Assembly (NCBI GenBank): GCA_020466095.1
Contig: CM035806.1
Span: forward strand, 146,397,420 to 146,461,419
Source: Chlorops oryzae
Taxonomy: Eukaryota; Arthropoda; Insecta; Diptera; Chloropidae
DNA length: 64,000 nt
Direction: 5' to 3'
Below, one piece after another: positions 13,701-24,465 of this stretch. Both the position numbers and the translations under genes were made by a program. Each line of letters starts with the position of its first letter. Within the stretch, counting starts at the first letter, position 1. Under the pieces are notes generated by a model. That model was given only the letters and a program-made list of their open reading frames with translations. It searched no databases and was not told where the DNA came from.

Positions 13701-14368
13701 AACAACAACAGCTGCAGCTGCAGCAACAGCTACAGCAACAACTATATCTACAGCAACAGCAACAACATCAGCAACATTATAATCCATCGAACATAACAGA
13801 AACTTCAATGCCTTATAATGCATCCTTTCGAGGCTCCCACAACGATGCAGCGAATGCCGGTGCGCATAACAATACAGCAGAAATGCGGCACGTAGTGTCA
13901 AATTCTCCAAGAACAACGACAACAACAACAACAACAACAGCAGCGACGATAACGATGCCATCAATGATGGAGGATGGAGCACCGCAATCGGAAATTTCAA
14001 AAGATTCAAGTGCAACACCATCACCACGTCTTATTATTGACGCTAGCAAGGTTGTCGATATGCCGCAGGACTCAAATACAGCATGTAGTATGCCCGATAC
14101 GCTGAATTATACAACTGCACCAGCTATGCATTCACCAAATACCACCGTATTGTCCGCGCACACCGCGCATCATCCGTTCTCAACAAATTGCAACAATGAA
14201 AATAGCAACAACAACAGCCGTGATAGCAACATTACCACCACCAATTCCAACTCAAATTCGATGCACATTAATAGCAATTCGAACAGCAATAGCAACGGCA
14301 ATGCGAATGCAAACACAAATCCAAACAGCGGACTCCTTGCAATAAATAAAGACTGCGAAGTAAGATGA
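1..14368 (+). CDS. rno: PHD finger protein rhinoceros, 3' part of gene (N-terminus outside window)
   Basis: Nuclear chromatin protein of the JADE/BRPF-like family. Drosophila Rhinoceros antagonises EGFR/Ras signalling in the eye (established knowledge). Seen here in order: a short exon with the end of the EPL-like region (1-59); a classical PHD finger with C4HC3 spacing (680-791 plus 906-928); an extended PHD of C2HC knuckle plus second PHD (950-1291, ending CQKH); a conserved charged helical region (3217-3545, including [20 protein letters not shown]); then more than 3,600 residues of Ser/Thr/Gln/His-rich tail with an AT-hook and an RG-rich box. The coding part in view is about 4,000 codons, longer than I recall for the Drosophila protein (about 3,240 aa). 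GT-AG junctions fit all three introns. The last exon has three frame breaks, so the annotated end at the TGA at 14366-14368 depends on reading through them. Identification is secure; the exact C-terminal sequence is not. Confidence 0.96.
60..601 (+). other. rno intron (542 bp)
   Basis: GTAAGC donor at 60 and TTTCAG acceptor ending at 601. It holds an A-rich run (about 110-138), a T run of about 34 (248-282) and an (AT)n tract just before the acceptor (about 550-590). No coding sequence seen. Confidence 0.85.
602..791 (+). CDS. rno: rno exon with most of PHD finger 1
   Basis: 63 codons plus one base. Encodes the linker [20 protein letters not shown] and most of PHD1: zinc ligands CDVC (680), FCDNC and CVHQACYG. 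Ends in a split glycine codon (g|ga) before GTATAT at 792. A second strong donor, CAG|GTAGGG, lies 39 bases further at 831 in the same phase. Confidence 0.93.
792..905 (+). other. rno intron inside PHD1 (114 bp, length divisible by three, no stop)
   Basis: GTATAT donor at 792 and CTTTAG acceptor ending at 905. Splicing gives the family-standard [11 protein letters not shown]. The intron is exactly 38 codons and open in the coding frame, so a retained transcript would insert 38 residues into the finger. Reading it as an intron is favoured because the inserted residues interrupt the conserved zinc-ligand spacing. Confidence 0.88.
906..1534 (+). CDS. rno: rno exon with end of PHD1 and extended PHD
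   Basis: Starts with the last two bases of a glycine codon, then QWLCRTC completes PHD1. The extended PHD spans 950-1291: [35 protein letters not shown] and SYCQKH supply the ligands. Gly/Ser/Asn-rich spacer follows (about 1310-1430), then a basic-acidic stretch ([13 protein letters not shown]) and [14 protein letters not shown], a typical JADE-family lead into the next helical region. Ends at a codon boundary before GTAAGC at 1535. Confidence 0.95.
1560..1930 (+). repeat. Imperfect tandem duplication, about 180-bp unit
   Basis: Copy 1 spans about 1560-1732 and copy 2 about 1749-1930. Both start with ACAATAACAAATTACAGTTG and end with CAACTATCCGTGCATATAG. Differences are small indels and substitutions. 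Confidence 0.85.
2131..2560. repeat. AT-rich AAATATTC low-complexity repeat, copy A
   Basis: Begins near CCTCGGAATTTGAATATG. It consists of many [14 protein letters not shown] units, then AGTATGCCTATTAAAAT, GCCTACTTCAGTGAATAAA and ATTCAAAATCCGAGCTC. The same string of landmarks in the same order occurs at about 44065-44345, so this is a dispersed family and not only simple sequence. Confidence 0.75.
2926..3064. repeat. 139-bp foldback (near-perfect inverted repeat) in rno intron
   Basis: Left arm begins TCGGCCTGATTAT and contains TTCCGACGGATCGAATCCG. The right arm (about 3018-3064) is its reverse complement apart from two bases. Arms are about 47 bp with a 45-bp loop that is itself palindromic (ATGAATGAAAAA ... 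TTTTTCATTCAT). No convincing target-site duplication. Confidence 0.88.
3217..11366 (+). CDS. rno: rno terminal exon, first intact segment (about 2,716 codons)
   Basis: Acceptor AG at 3215-3216. Residues are counted from 3217. Conserved region 1-110 (EVEAEFDKH ... [11 protein letters not shown]). Then a mostly disordered tail: polyAla of about 18 (3937-3990), acidic Ser/Asp block with 14 Asp in a row (4309-4350), Thr-rich 4580-5010, two copies of [10 protein letters not shown] (5701-5730 and 6475-6504), His-Gly/Ala repeat (5857-5928), AT-hook KRGRPPK (6103-6123), His-Gln repeat (8431-8508), His/Gln run (9160-9260), polyGln runs (9743-9772, 10723-10770, 10873-10890) and an RG-rich box (11065-11103). 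An AT-hook and an RG box suggest DNA and RNA contact (inference). The frame continues 14 codons past the likely break at 11365-11367 to a TAA at 11407-11409; those last codons are probably out of frame. Confidence 0.94.
11367..12720 (+). CDS. rno: rno terminal exon, second segment (frame +1 relative to first)
   Basis: Coding continues here in a different frame. The first frame reads naturally to SSSAYPGF. The next reads [18 protein letters not shown] from the same spot, so an extra A in AAA at 11365-11367 is the simplest break. The segment holds an acidic motif ([16 protein letters not shown]), LKLKIKGP (near 12037), basic [12 protein letters not shown] and, near the end, APKLKIKIP. It ends at a TGA (12731-12733) just beyond the next break. 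Confidence 0.85.
12721..13697 (+). CDS. rno: rno terminal exon, third segment
   Basis: Frame shifts again near 12712-12722: the previous frame ends [14 protein letters not shown], while this frame reads [13 protein letters not shown] from 12723. Contains [22 protein letters not shown], a proline-rich block (13010-13087), lysine-rich [30 protein letters not shown] and [12 protein letters not shown]. The two short hydrophobic-basic motifs resemble LKLKIK in the previous segment. It ends in a Gln/Asn tract with the third break. Confidence 0.85.
13700..14368 (+). CDS. rno: rno terminal exon, last segment to TGA
   Basis: From 13700 the frame of the second segment reads [11 protein letters not shown] ... 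[21 protein letters not shown]. The previous frame turns into a Ser/Cys/Asn string and stops at 13794-13796. Break is at AAAA (13696-13699) inside a CAA repeat. Includes [15 protein letters not shown] and an Asn/Ser-rich end, finishing [12 protein letters not shown] and TGA. GAA|GTAAGA at 14359-14364 could be a splice donor, so a further small exon cannot be excluded. Confidence 0.8.
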   Translation, partial: QQQQLQLQQQLQQQLYLQQQQQHQQHYNPSNITETSMPYNASFRGSHNDAANAGAHNNTAEMRHVVSNSPRTTTTTTTTTAATITMPSMMEDGAPQSEISKDSSATPSPRLIIDASKVVDMPQDSNTACSMPDTLNYTTAPAMHSPNTTVLSAHTAHHPFSTNCNNENSNNNSRDSNITTTNSNSNSMHINSNSNSNSNGNANANTNPNSGLLAINKDCEVR

Positions 14369-15849
14369 TAAAATCGTTGAAAAGGTAAATATGTCCCCAC
14401 TCTCACCACTACACCACTGACAATTCAACACAACACACAACACAACACAATTTAGAACAGAGCCGCCAACTTGTGGGACATTACACAGGATCCTACTAAA
14501 TATTCTAAATTAACAATGCTCGATGTAGATAAAACGATCGTCGCTGTCGTAGCACTTGTTGTTGCCAATTGTTGCTTCCATATGTCATATATTCAACATT
14601 CAAGTTGAAACAAAAACAAAAACAAAAAACAAACAAACAAAAATATGTATATATACATATTACGTATAACTAGCAAAAAAGCGCCTTCCAGTAATTTCTC
14701 TGTCAATGCTTACATTGCCACATGCATGATAAACAAAACGATTATACATATGTATATTAAGTTATTAAAAAAAATTGTATTCGTGTCCAGAATTTTGAAG
14801 CCGGTTCTTCACAAGAAAGTCGTCATGACAACACCAAAATCATTTGCACTCACTTGCATCCTTTTGCTAAGTCTGCTAATTTTTGTGCTAGTTTTTTTGT
14901 GTGTGGCTTTTTTGGCTTTTGTTGCTTCTTTTGGCTTTTTTTTTTTGGTAGTAGGAGTAGGAGTAGGAGTAGGAATACATCAATAACCAAAACCGATAAT
15001 GACATATCCGCGAATGTCTTCGTTTGGTCATATATCGGTTTACAACTTCGATATCATTGGGGGGTTATTGTTATTAACAAGAATGGCTAGAATAACCCGT
15101 TGATGATGTTGAATTCTTCGTAATAGAAAAAAAAAAAAATACGAGTAGGCAAATTGATGCATTCCTATTTGAAACCTCGAATTTACGGTGCAATGCGTTC
15201 AATTTTTTGTTACAGCTCCGAGGTCTCGACTTACAAAAATAAGCATGGAAAGCACTTAGACTTGAAAGATTAACGAAGAAACTTCTTAAATGCAGGTGGT
15301 ATTGTACATATGTATGTATATCTATATATCTATATATGTATATATAACGCACGCATAGCATTATAACCCAAAAAGATTTCTTTTCGTCAATTTTTTCGTC
15401 ATTTTCAAAGCAGTCAATTTATGTATTTCGTGATTATAGGCTCAATGGAATGGGTAATCAATCTGCGCACAAGTCATTCTACATATTTGAGAACAATTCG
15501 ATTTCTTTGAAACATATAAATCATTCTTCAAATGCTTCCCCCTTCCCCCCAGGTATCCTTTCCTTATTTTGTGTTAAATTAATATAACTTAAGTTAGGCA
15601 TACGATTGTTTTGTATTTATTAGCATGCTGCTGATCTTGTAATTTTAATTAAAGTTTTATTTTTATTTTCCATTTTTTTTTTTCTCTATTATTATTTTTA
15701 TTTAGGTAAATTTTTTGAGAATTAGTTGCTAAGGCTTAATATTTATATCTTATAAGTTCAAAAGTTTTATTTTTCTTTATGTTTTATATTTAAAACAGTC
15801 AATTTTCTAAAATTGTGTATATCATTCAGTGTACGGGTTCGTATATATG

Positions 15850-15894
<45 letters not shown>

Positions 15895-16474
15895 CGTGAA
15901 ATATGTTAAAATGTTTGTATGACACTTATTGTCTGATAATTTCCGAGCAGCCCAAGAAAATGCAAAGGAATTAAAATACATAATTTTCCATTGAAAGAAA
16001 GAAATTTTTCATCTATTATATAAAATTATTAAATATACCTATTCAAACATATCTGTGACAATGTGTATTAACATCTTCAATTGGAAAAATTGTAGTTTTC
16101 AGAGCATTCTCCTAAAAACGGTTAATAAAGAAACAAGATTCCTTATAACATGGAAGGGGGGGAGGGGACATACATATGCATTTAGAATCCTTAAAGCCAT
16201 TAAGATGTTATGAAATAGGGTCACAGATAAGAGTATGTATGTTTCCATAAGAAAAATATTTAATGGGTAAATTGTCTTTTATTTCCTTATATTTTTGAAT
16301 TTTTTTTTTTTTTTTTTTTTTTTATCATTTTAAATATTTAAAAAGTTCGCAAATTATTTTTTAATTTGTAAAAAATTTTTGATATATTTTTGTTATTAAA
16401 AAAATTGTAAAAAAATGTTTATAGATTTTTTTTATATTAACATTTTTTTTTTTTTTTGTATTTTTTCCTATTTA
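14369..16474 (+). other. Probable rno 3' UTR and flank, no gene
   Basis: A+T-rich sequence with no convincing ORF. Contains a (GTAGGA)n-like tract (14948-14975), an (AT)n tract (15853-15891) and poly-T runs. AATAAA-type signals occur downstream (for example near 16125, 20360, 21647, 21790, 22530) but I cannot tell which one ends the transcript. Confidence 0.5.
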
Positions 16475-16664
16475 CAGTCGAACTCTTCCGTATAGTGAAC
16501 GGTCTATATACAATGAAGTTCTCCCTACTATGAAATAATTTCAAACGCACAGCTTTTTCGTTCCACTTTCAGTGTACGTGTTAATAATTTCTGTAAAATG
16601 AAATTTCTATATAATGAAGTGATTTTCTGGTCCCGTGCGACTTCATTATAAGGAAGTTCGACTG
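16475..16664. mobile_element. TA-flanked MITE, copy 1 (190 bp)
   Basis: Starts CAGTCGAACTCTTCC and ends GGAAGTTCGACTG, with TA on both sides. TIRs pair over about 25 bp. The TA duplication and CAG...CTG ends fit Tc1/mariner-pogo MITEs. A near-identical copy lies at 19144-19334. Confidence 0.87.
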
Positions 16665-16711
16665 TATATGTATTTTTTTTTAAAAATTTTTTAAAATATT
16701 TTTTTTCAATA

Positions 16712-17433
16712 CAGCAGACTCCCGGAAAAGTTAATCAATTTGTCCCGAGGGTCGTTAAATTTCCCAAATTTTCAAAATAATCCAAATCGAACAAATGGAA
16801 GGATATTAACGATATCAGCTTTTCGCCCTTTTTGAACCCAGAATGCCATAGAATTTAGCTACAAGCTTATACATCGTGTTTATAAATATAGTAAAAATGA
16901 GAAACTAGTTTTGATAGTTTGATCATTCGGATATTGATTGCTAAAAATGATATATAGTGGTATTACTGCTTTAACTAGTTTCCGTTGCCTCGTCGGATAC
17001 AATGAACAAAAATTTGACTAAAGGTATAGAATTTGCTTTCGTTTATGTCCGCGTGTATTGAATGTTTACGAAAAATTTTGCAAAACATGGCGAGAAAGTT
17101 GATTGAAAATTAACATTTTATAAGGCTTTCCATGAGAGCAAAATTTCGATTTCGATTAACTTTTTCCCCCAACAATTACGTTAGTTTAGGTTAGGTTTAT
17201 GTGGCTGCCCACCATGAAGTTTTGAGACACTTGAGGGCCTCACGGGCCCTTCGTGATACCATGAAAAATGGTAAACCAAAGAAGAAACAGAAAAAACTAA
17301 AACACATCCACGACCTCAGCTGGGAGTCGAACCCAGAGCCGCTCGCTTCGTAAATTGCCATTGAAACTAACTATGGCACAGAGGACGACAACAATTAACT
17401 TTTGTGAGACTTAACTTTTCCGGGAGTTTGCTG
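16712..17433. mobile_element. Pogo-like MITE with nested SINE (722 bp)
   Basis: Left end CAGCAGACTCCCGGAAAAG after TA; right end TTTTCCGGGAGTTTGCTG. TIRs match over about 22 bp. The second TA is mutated or absent (GA). A SINE with its own 9-bp duplication sits inside (17179-17388). Confidence 0.78.
17179..17388 (-). mobile_element. tRNA-derived SINE, copy 1
   Basis: On the minus strand the 5' part carries a box B-like GGGTTCGACTCCCAGC and a weak box A. The element ends with a short CCTAA-type tail at 17183-17200. It is flanked by a perfect 9-bp direct repeat CAACAATTA (17170-17178 and 17389-17397), which dates it as a clean retroposition. Confidence 0.87.
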
Positions 17434-17483
17434 GATTTTTTTTTATATTTAATAACAATTTTTTTTTTATATTTCTCATATTT

Positions 17484-17523
<40 letters not shown>

Positions 17524-18298
17524 TAACTGTCAAATGAATTTCTGCTATAAATTGATATAGCTGATGATTAAGCCAAGATATATATAATAATATGAAACCT
17601 ATTCTTTGACATTTCATATTCTGTTAAGGGCTAAGAAAAACCAATGGGAATGAGTCTTTTGTGCGTTACCACATTTTATTAAAGTAAAAATATTATTTGT
17701 CTTCCAAAGGGAGATTTGAAAATTTCTTCCTTTCAACTCCATTTTTCCCATTGAATTTTCTGTCCTTTTTTTTTTTTTACTTTAGAATAGTTTTTCTTTT
17801 TGTTTTCCTTCGCCTGTTGCTATTTTTTTGTTCCAAAATTTTCCGAATGATTACAATTTATAATAGGAAACTCTGTTTGATATATGCTCAAATTGCATTT
17901 AATTTTATTTAATTTTTATTCATTCTTTTGTTATCCAATTAAATATATTCTCGAGAGGTTCAGTTTTCGGAAACCGTTATATTAATTCGAAATACCAAAA
18001 GCGCTATAACACTAAAAATTAATCGTATATTTTTGTAAAATGAGTCGTGTTGAAGGAATTAACCCTAAAAGACAAATTGCGTGCAGCAAAAGGCTGTAGT
18101 ATATGAAAAATTTGATGAGTTTTTTTTTTTTTTTTTGTTTTTTAATTTAATTTATTTGAATATTTGTAAATGTATATTCGCAGGAATTAGAGACTTTTAA
18201 ATTAATTACTGTACATATACGCTATGTGGATGAATGAATGATTGATATGTATATACACAATTTTAATATTGATAACACTATGTAGTATAGTATCTATA

Positions 18299-18339
<41 letters not shown>

Positions 18340-19143
18340 AAAGAAAAAACAAAAAATAAGAACAAAACAAAAGAAATGATATCATTAAACATATAATTGT
18401 GTTATAAAATAGAAATTACTTTCAACTTTAAACGATAAAAAAAAACAAAAAGTACCCAAAGCTTAAATTGTCGGATAATTGTTCAGGTTGGTTATTTAAT
18501 GTTTAGTCGTTGGTCGTTAAAACAGAATACCACACTTAACGAAAATTATTAACACATGGAAAAAAACTTGTTCGTTTTGTTTTCAAAATTAAAAACTATT
18601 TTTGTTGTTAATTTGATGGATTGCCTATAATAAATGAACGATTAACTTTTTTGTTTAAAATAGTTTTAGAAAACGTATCGGAGAGGACTTAATGCTCCAT
18701 CTGGGAGCGACTGACTCCAAAACAAACAATCATTAAAAAAAAAAAAAAACTCTCAACGCAATATAAATTTTAATTTCAAATATATATTTGTACTGGAAAT
18801 TTTTCGTTTTGGATTTTTTTTTTTGATAAAGCCTTAAAACTCCGCGGATTTCATGTAAGAGAGACAACTTCTCGATTGTAAAGTGCCAATTTCGAACGTA
18901 GCTTAACAAAAAAAAAAAATTAATTCCCTTAAAATATTTTCGTAAAGGCGGGGCGTGGCGGGCGTGTTTAATATCATGTTTTTTAATTGATGGATTTTCT
19001 TCATTTTATTTCAATGTTTTATAAAATTTTTGTTCGTAATTTTCATCTTTGTCACGTTGGCTTTTTTATTCTTATGTTTTCATTATATTTTTGTGGGGTA
19101 TCATTTTTCAAATTTTTCGTGGTGAATTTCTATTTTCATTTTA
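17434..19143. other. A+T-rich intergenic stretch
   Basis: Poly-T runs (17489-17522, 18121-18137), an A run of about 37 (18301-18337), no supported ORF and no element recognised. Possibly still transcribed as rno 3' UTR. Confidence 0.5.
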
Positions 19144-19334
19144 CAGTCAAACTTCCTTCCGTATAGTGAACGGTCTATACAATGAAGTTCTCCCTACTAT
19201 GAAATAATTTCAAACACACAGCTTTTTCGTTCCACTTTCAGTGTACGTGTTAATAATTTCTGTAAAATGAAATTTCTATATAACGAAGTGATTTTCTGGT
19301 CCCGTGCGACTTCATTATAAGGAAGTTTTGACTG
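19144..19334. mobile_element. TA-flanked MITE, copy 2 (191 bp)
   Basis: Starts CAGTCAAACTTCC and ends GGAAGTTTTGACTG with TA on both sides. It matches the element at 16475-16664 along its full length with few substitutions, in the same orientation. Confidence 0.87.
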
Positions 19335-19655
19335 TATCTTTTAAAATTTGCCCTTTTTTGTTTTCGTGGTCGATGACTTTGAGAAGTTCTTTTTTCGCAG
19401 TGCAATAAACTCATTTTCAAAATCACTCTCGCTAGCTTTTCACTCCTTTTCTTTTTGGGATTTTGACGACATTTTGATATTTGTAACAGTTTCTTCGGAC
19501 AGTTTTCTCCTTTCGAGAGAGAAAACGTAATATTTAAATCTCTTTTTTTTGTTGGTGTTGTAACGCAATGTGCAGAAATTCAATTTGAGACTAACGTCAT
19601 TGTCAAACTATGGAATTGCATTTATTTATTCTCATTCGTTTCGATTCGCTTCTTA

Positions 19656-20059
19656 AAGCCTGAAATCCACTATAGAGTTTTTTACGTAGAGAAAATATTG
19701 TAGAGTGTAGAGAATCTACCTTTATTGTGTACACACTGAAGACATTCTCTAGAATTCTACAGCTCCACGTAGAGCTGCCGTCGACATATTTATAGTAGAG
19801 CTCTTCCATGTGCTCCATGGCTGCTATTTAAACTGCAAAAAAAATGTTTTCTCTACGACTCTAAAGTAGAGAAAATTACTTTGGCAGTGTATGTAATCGT
19901 GGAGCACATACTACAGCTGTACTCTAAATATGTCGACGACAGCCTTATGTAGAGCTTTAGAATTGCAGAGACGGTCTTCAGTGTATACAACAAAGGTACA
20001 ATCTCTATACTCTACACAAATTTCTCTACGTAAAAAACTCTATAGTGTATTTCAGGCTT
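19656..20059. mobile_element. 404-bp foldback MITE
   Basis: Ends AAGCCTGAAAT ... ATTTCAGGCTT. Complementarity runs through most of its length (CTATAGAGTTTTTTACGTAG pairs with the right arm; TATGTCGACG-type blocks pair further in), leaving a small centre near 19840. Flanks are TTA/TAA-like; the exact duplication is ambiguous. Confidence 0.82.
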
Positions 20060-22273
20060 AATAAACGAGAAATTATTTTTAGAAAATTTTATCATGGGGT
20101 AGTATGTTGTAGTAGTTGCATCGATCTCGGTAGTATGGAAGTTTCTTTTGAATCCATTAAAGAACTGCCAAATATCCCGGGCAGATGTAAGTACTCCTGT
20201 GTGTATGTGTGTGCGTCTTTCTCTCTCTCTCTCTCTCTTTCTTCTAAATATTTTATGCTTTCGCATTTGATTGATGTAGGATGATGAGCTCTGTTTGTTT
20301 CTTTTTTATTTCGCTTTGAAAATTAACGCTTTAAAATGTCAATGGTTTTCGATATTAATAAATAAAAAATATTTAAAAAAAAAATGCATAAATAAATTTC
20401 TTTTTTTTTAAATAAATCATCTCAGTTAAATTTTAATTAGTTTTCTCGAACCTAAGACAAAGGAATGCACACATATTTTTCTATATACGTACATAACTTG
20501 AAGAGTTTTCTGCGAATGTCAGACAATATAATAACGACAAAAAGGAAGAAGCAAAAGAATTGTTCATGTTTCAAACTCAGCAAATATATTCAAAAAAGAA
20601 AAAAAAAAAAAAAAAAAAACAAAGATAAATCTCAATGTTATTTAGCAGCAGCCCATATAGCAATGGAAAATAGAATCCTTATCAAGATATTTTGCATACA
20701 CGCATTACTTTTAGCCCCCCTCCCTATTGGGATGAGTGAATACAAAAAAAAAAAAAAAAAAAAAAAAACAATGATGAACTCCACTCACACCGTCAAAGGG
20801 CGGGCCAGGGCAGGGCATGCAATTTACAAAATATGTATAATGTGTATGTATATAAATGAAATTATTTAATTTTGTAATTATTATGTATGTAAACCGTGTC
20901 GTGACGTGTATTTGTATTTGTTGTGTAGTAGTCGAAAAAATCAATTTTAAACGTAAATAAAAGAAAATAAAAAAAAGTAAGAGAAATGAAACAAAAAAAA
21001 AAAACAAAAAAACTAAAGAAAATAATAAATACAGAAAAGAAAAGTTCGAAGGAAAGAAAACAAACTTATCTTAATGAAAATGAAAATAAAAATAAAAATA
21101 CAAATAGTCAAAACCAATATTAAAATAAAAACAATTACAAAATTTATGTGTGCGTATATATAAGTCCCGATATTCATGTGCGTCCTGCATATTTCGAGTA
21201 TCCATATTACATAAACATATAGACATACATACATACTATGTATATACATATACATATATGTATGTATGTATATCCAGAGAGTATAAGAACACGAAAAATG
21301 CGTGCATGCGTGCGATTGTAAGCGTCAATACCTACTAATTATGTGTATGCGCGCTTATGTGCGCATGTTCTCTTGTATGTATGTACATACGTGCTACGTA
21401 AATGAAATACGAATGAAGAGAATAACAACTTAATGAAGCAATCGACTTACTGGAAGAGCTTTCCACTTTTGCGGCGATTGATCTAAACCGTATTATTTTT
21501 TTTTTTTTAAAAAAGTTTTTTTATTTATATTTTTTAAAAAATTATTATTAATACAATGATTGTACATTGTGACCGTATCGCCGATCTTCAATACATAACA
21601 AATAATCCCCCCATATTCAAATACATACATAATTAGTTTTATAAATAAAGCTAATTCAGAAGCAACAGCAACAACTCTTAAGCTAAACTATAAAAGTCTA
21701 TAAATGAAACTTAAATTAAAATACGCAGAAAAATTCATTTCTGTTGTAAATATATAGAATATGATTGTAGAAAATATTTAAGTTGCTTAATAAAAATATA
21801 GTAAAAAAAAAAAACAAACAAACAAAACTTAAGCAAAACTAAAACGTAAACATAAACAAGAATGGAAATGCGAAAAAAAAAATGTAAATTTATATAAATT
21901 TAAAGAAATTCTATTGGAATAATTATAAAAATATTGAATAAGATGTGTATGTGTATTGTAAAAAAAAAATGATTATAAATATATATTACTACATTGCACA
22001 TGTATGCTTGGCATATTTCACAATGCTACTGCATATGTGTGATTATATATATATAGATATATATATATATATATATATCCATTAATATTTAAGTGATGTA
22101 TAATTATCAAACATATTATATTCGCCTATGCGAATGCGAGTTTGATTGATTAAGTGCGAGTATATTACTACAATTGTATGACCTACTTTTATAAATATAA
22201 TATAAAATATATATATAATAGTATATATAATATACATATGTATATTATATATACATATATATATATATACTAT

Positions 22274-22305
<32 letters not shown>

Positions 22306-22649
22306 ATATATATATATATATATAGAAAAGATTATAAATATGAACAGAACCTTCTCCAATTCTCTACTACAAACCTTTAAACTCGTATGTAGTCTTCTTC
22401 TAAATGTAGTTTTAAAAAAGCTAAAAACAGAAAACATTAAAAAAAACCAAAAAAATTTAAAAAAAATTAAAAAAAGAAAAAATTAAAAAAAAAAAACGAA
22501 AAAATATTCGAATAAAAAATAAGATATTTAATAAAATTGAGCCTTATTGAAAAAAGTTTTATTTTTTACTTATGTCCATCCAGCCTTGGTACCTTTTGCT
22601 TTGGAATTTCTCTTTTATCGAAAGGAGTCCGTTTGTTTGATCTTTGAAC

Positions 22650-22682
<33 letters not shown>

Positions 22683-24129
22683 TATTTTAATTAACTGGCG
22701 GAGCCTTGAAATATGGGAAAAATTAAATCAAATTACTTGTCTTCATAGACGATGAACTGTGTTCGTTTGTCCCAGATAACCGCCGTTGGGAAGCAATGAA
22801 CAAAGTAGGACACAACTCATCCTGTTGTGTGTGTGTATACAATATTCTGCGATGCGATGCCGCCAGTCAGAACTGAGAGCTATGGAAAAAATTTCATCCT
22901 TGCTTGACTTACTTTTGTTTTACAATCGGCTGATGGCGTTTCTTTAGATTTTATTATCTTTTCATTTTTCTTTTTGTTTTTTTCTTGTTTTGTTTTGTTT
23001 TGCTTTGCTTTGCTTTGCTTTGCTATGTAGTATATTTCCCCCCGTTCTTTTTCTCTAATTCATTTGCTTGGCTCGAAAAGGAGTGGCAAGAAGATTAGTT
23101 TGCATGAACTGCGCCATTGTTTCCATCTTCCTATGTACAGATGGCCACGTTTCTGCCGCTGGTCATCACGGTGCAGTAAGCACGCTGCAACTTGGAGTCG
23201 GGGATACGATTTGCCCCAGTCGCTCGTACATACATCTCTTGAGCGCCAAAGTATGTATCTGTGTCACACACAAATCTTGAACGTCCTTCCGTACGTTCAT
23301 TTTTACCTCGCTCACCGTTACCACCGCCGCTACCGTTACCATTACCGTTCCTCTTTGAATGGGCTCGTTTGGTGTCGTTGTCGTTTTCGGTCTGACTGCT
23401 CTCTGCTCCGGCGATGCTCTCTGCAAATGCATGCAATTCAGGTGTGCGAAAATATAAAATTCAAATAAATTATATCCAACGTTTGTCAGGCGCTCATATC
23501 CGTACCTACTGTTTTCGAGTGCCCACTCCGTGCGACGCCACGTGAAACGGCAATGAAGGAAAGGTTTTGGGAGCTGCAATATGCTTGTGGGCGAGGCACA
23601 ACGTCAACCGGTCAGGCAGCCAGCCTACATTTAAACGGTTCATCGGTTAAGAATGCTCGTACGAGGAAATTTCTTCTTGATTCTGCTTGAAAAATTGACT
23701 AATATCGGGGACATTCGAGTCTGGAAGAAGATCCAGCCGAGATCGTAAATACGTAGCCTTACAAAATTAATGCACCTTTCTACTGAAAGATTTTCCAAGG
23801 AACGTATGTACATCGTGACATTGTGGATTGTGTTAACAGTCACAATTGCTCGAGGAATAGTCACCCGCCGACAGAAGCGATTGTCGCTTATCACATCCTT
23901 TCGATTCTGTTTATTTTATGGCTGTGACAAGTGGATCTCGTATTCATAGACAAACTAATGAAAATAAGAGGAGTTTCATGTGAATTATTTCATTCGTTTC
24001 ACTTGAATTTTTTGTTGAATGCCCCAAAATGGTCGTCGCATTATCCCATGAGGGCGGTAAACGTTAAGTATTTTTGTTTTTCTCATTTTCTTCCTTGATT
24101 TGCCTACTCAGTATCCTTCGCTTGAAGCT
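20060..24129. other. Non-coding, very A+T-rich; small G+C-richer island
   Basis: Mostly simple sequence: (CT)n at 20217-20240, A runs at 20586-20620 and 20745-20768, TATG-type tracts near 21220-21270, and long (AT)n at 22035-22075 and 22200-22325. No supported gene. A less A+T-rich island at about 23060-23600 has short overlapping open frames on both strands, including a Gly/Asn-rich minus-strand frame (23131-23436). I do not call it a gene. Confidence 0.5.
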
Positions 24130-24465
24130 TAAAGCATTACTCTTAAATGAAAGGGTATTTCCGGGGGATTTTAAAGGTTTGTTTAATTTTCAATACGTAT
24201 TACCTAACAACACTCTAGGAACAATTTTTTTTTTTTTTTTTTTGGGTTCCTCTTACGAAATATCGCCGAGATATCCTTGAAAAATTCTTTTTGGTAAACC
24301 TTTTTTGAAATTTTATATCTCAAAAACTAATGAAGATAGAAAGATGAAACAAGCGTGGGCTGATTGCTAATATAACAGGGAATCGAAAAAATTTACTTTA
24401 AAAATTGTACACTGAGAAAAATTTTTTTCATAAAAAAAAAGAAAAAATTAACTAATTCTTATAAT
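24130..24465. repeat. Diverged fragment of the 25-kb transposon's terminal repeat
   Basis: Shares, in order, ACAACACT, ATATCCTTGAAAAAT, CCTTTTTTGAAATTTTAT, CTCAAAAACTAATGAAGATA and ACACTGAGAAAAATTTTTTT with the left TIR at 25046-26124 and with 57911-58620. More diverged than either. Confidence 0.7.

Noticed and set aside
17300..17388. A tRNA gene with a good box B
   Set aside because: It is the head of a SINE with a 9-bp target duplication and two relatives in the window.
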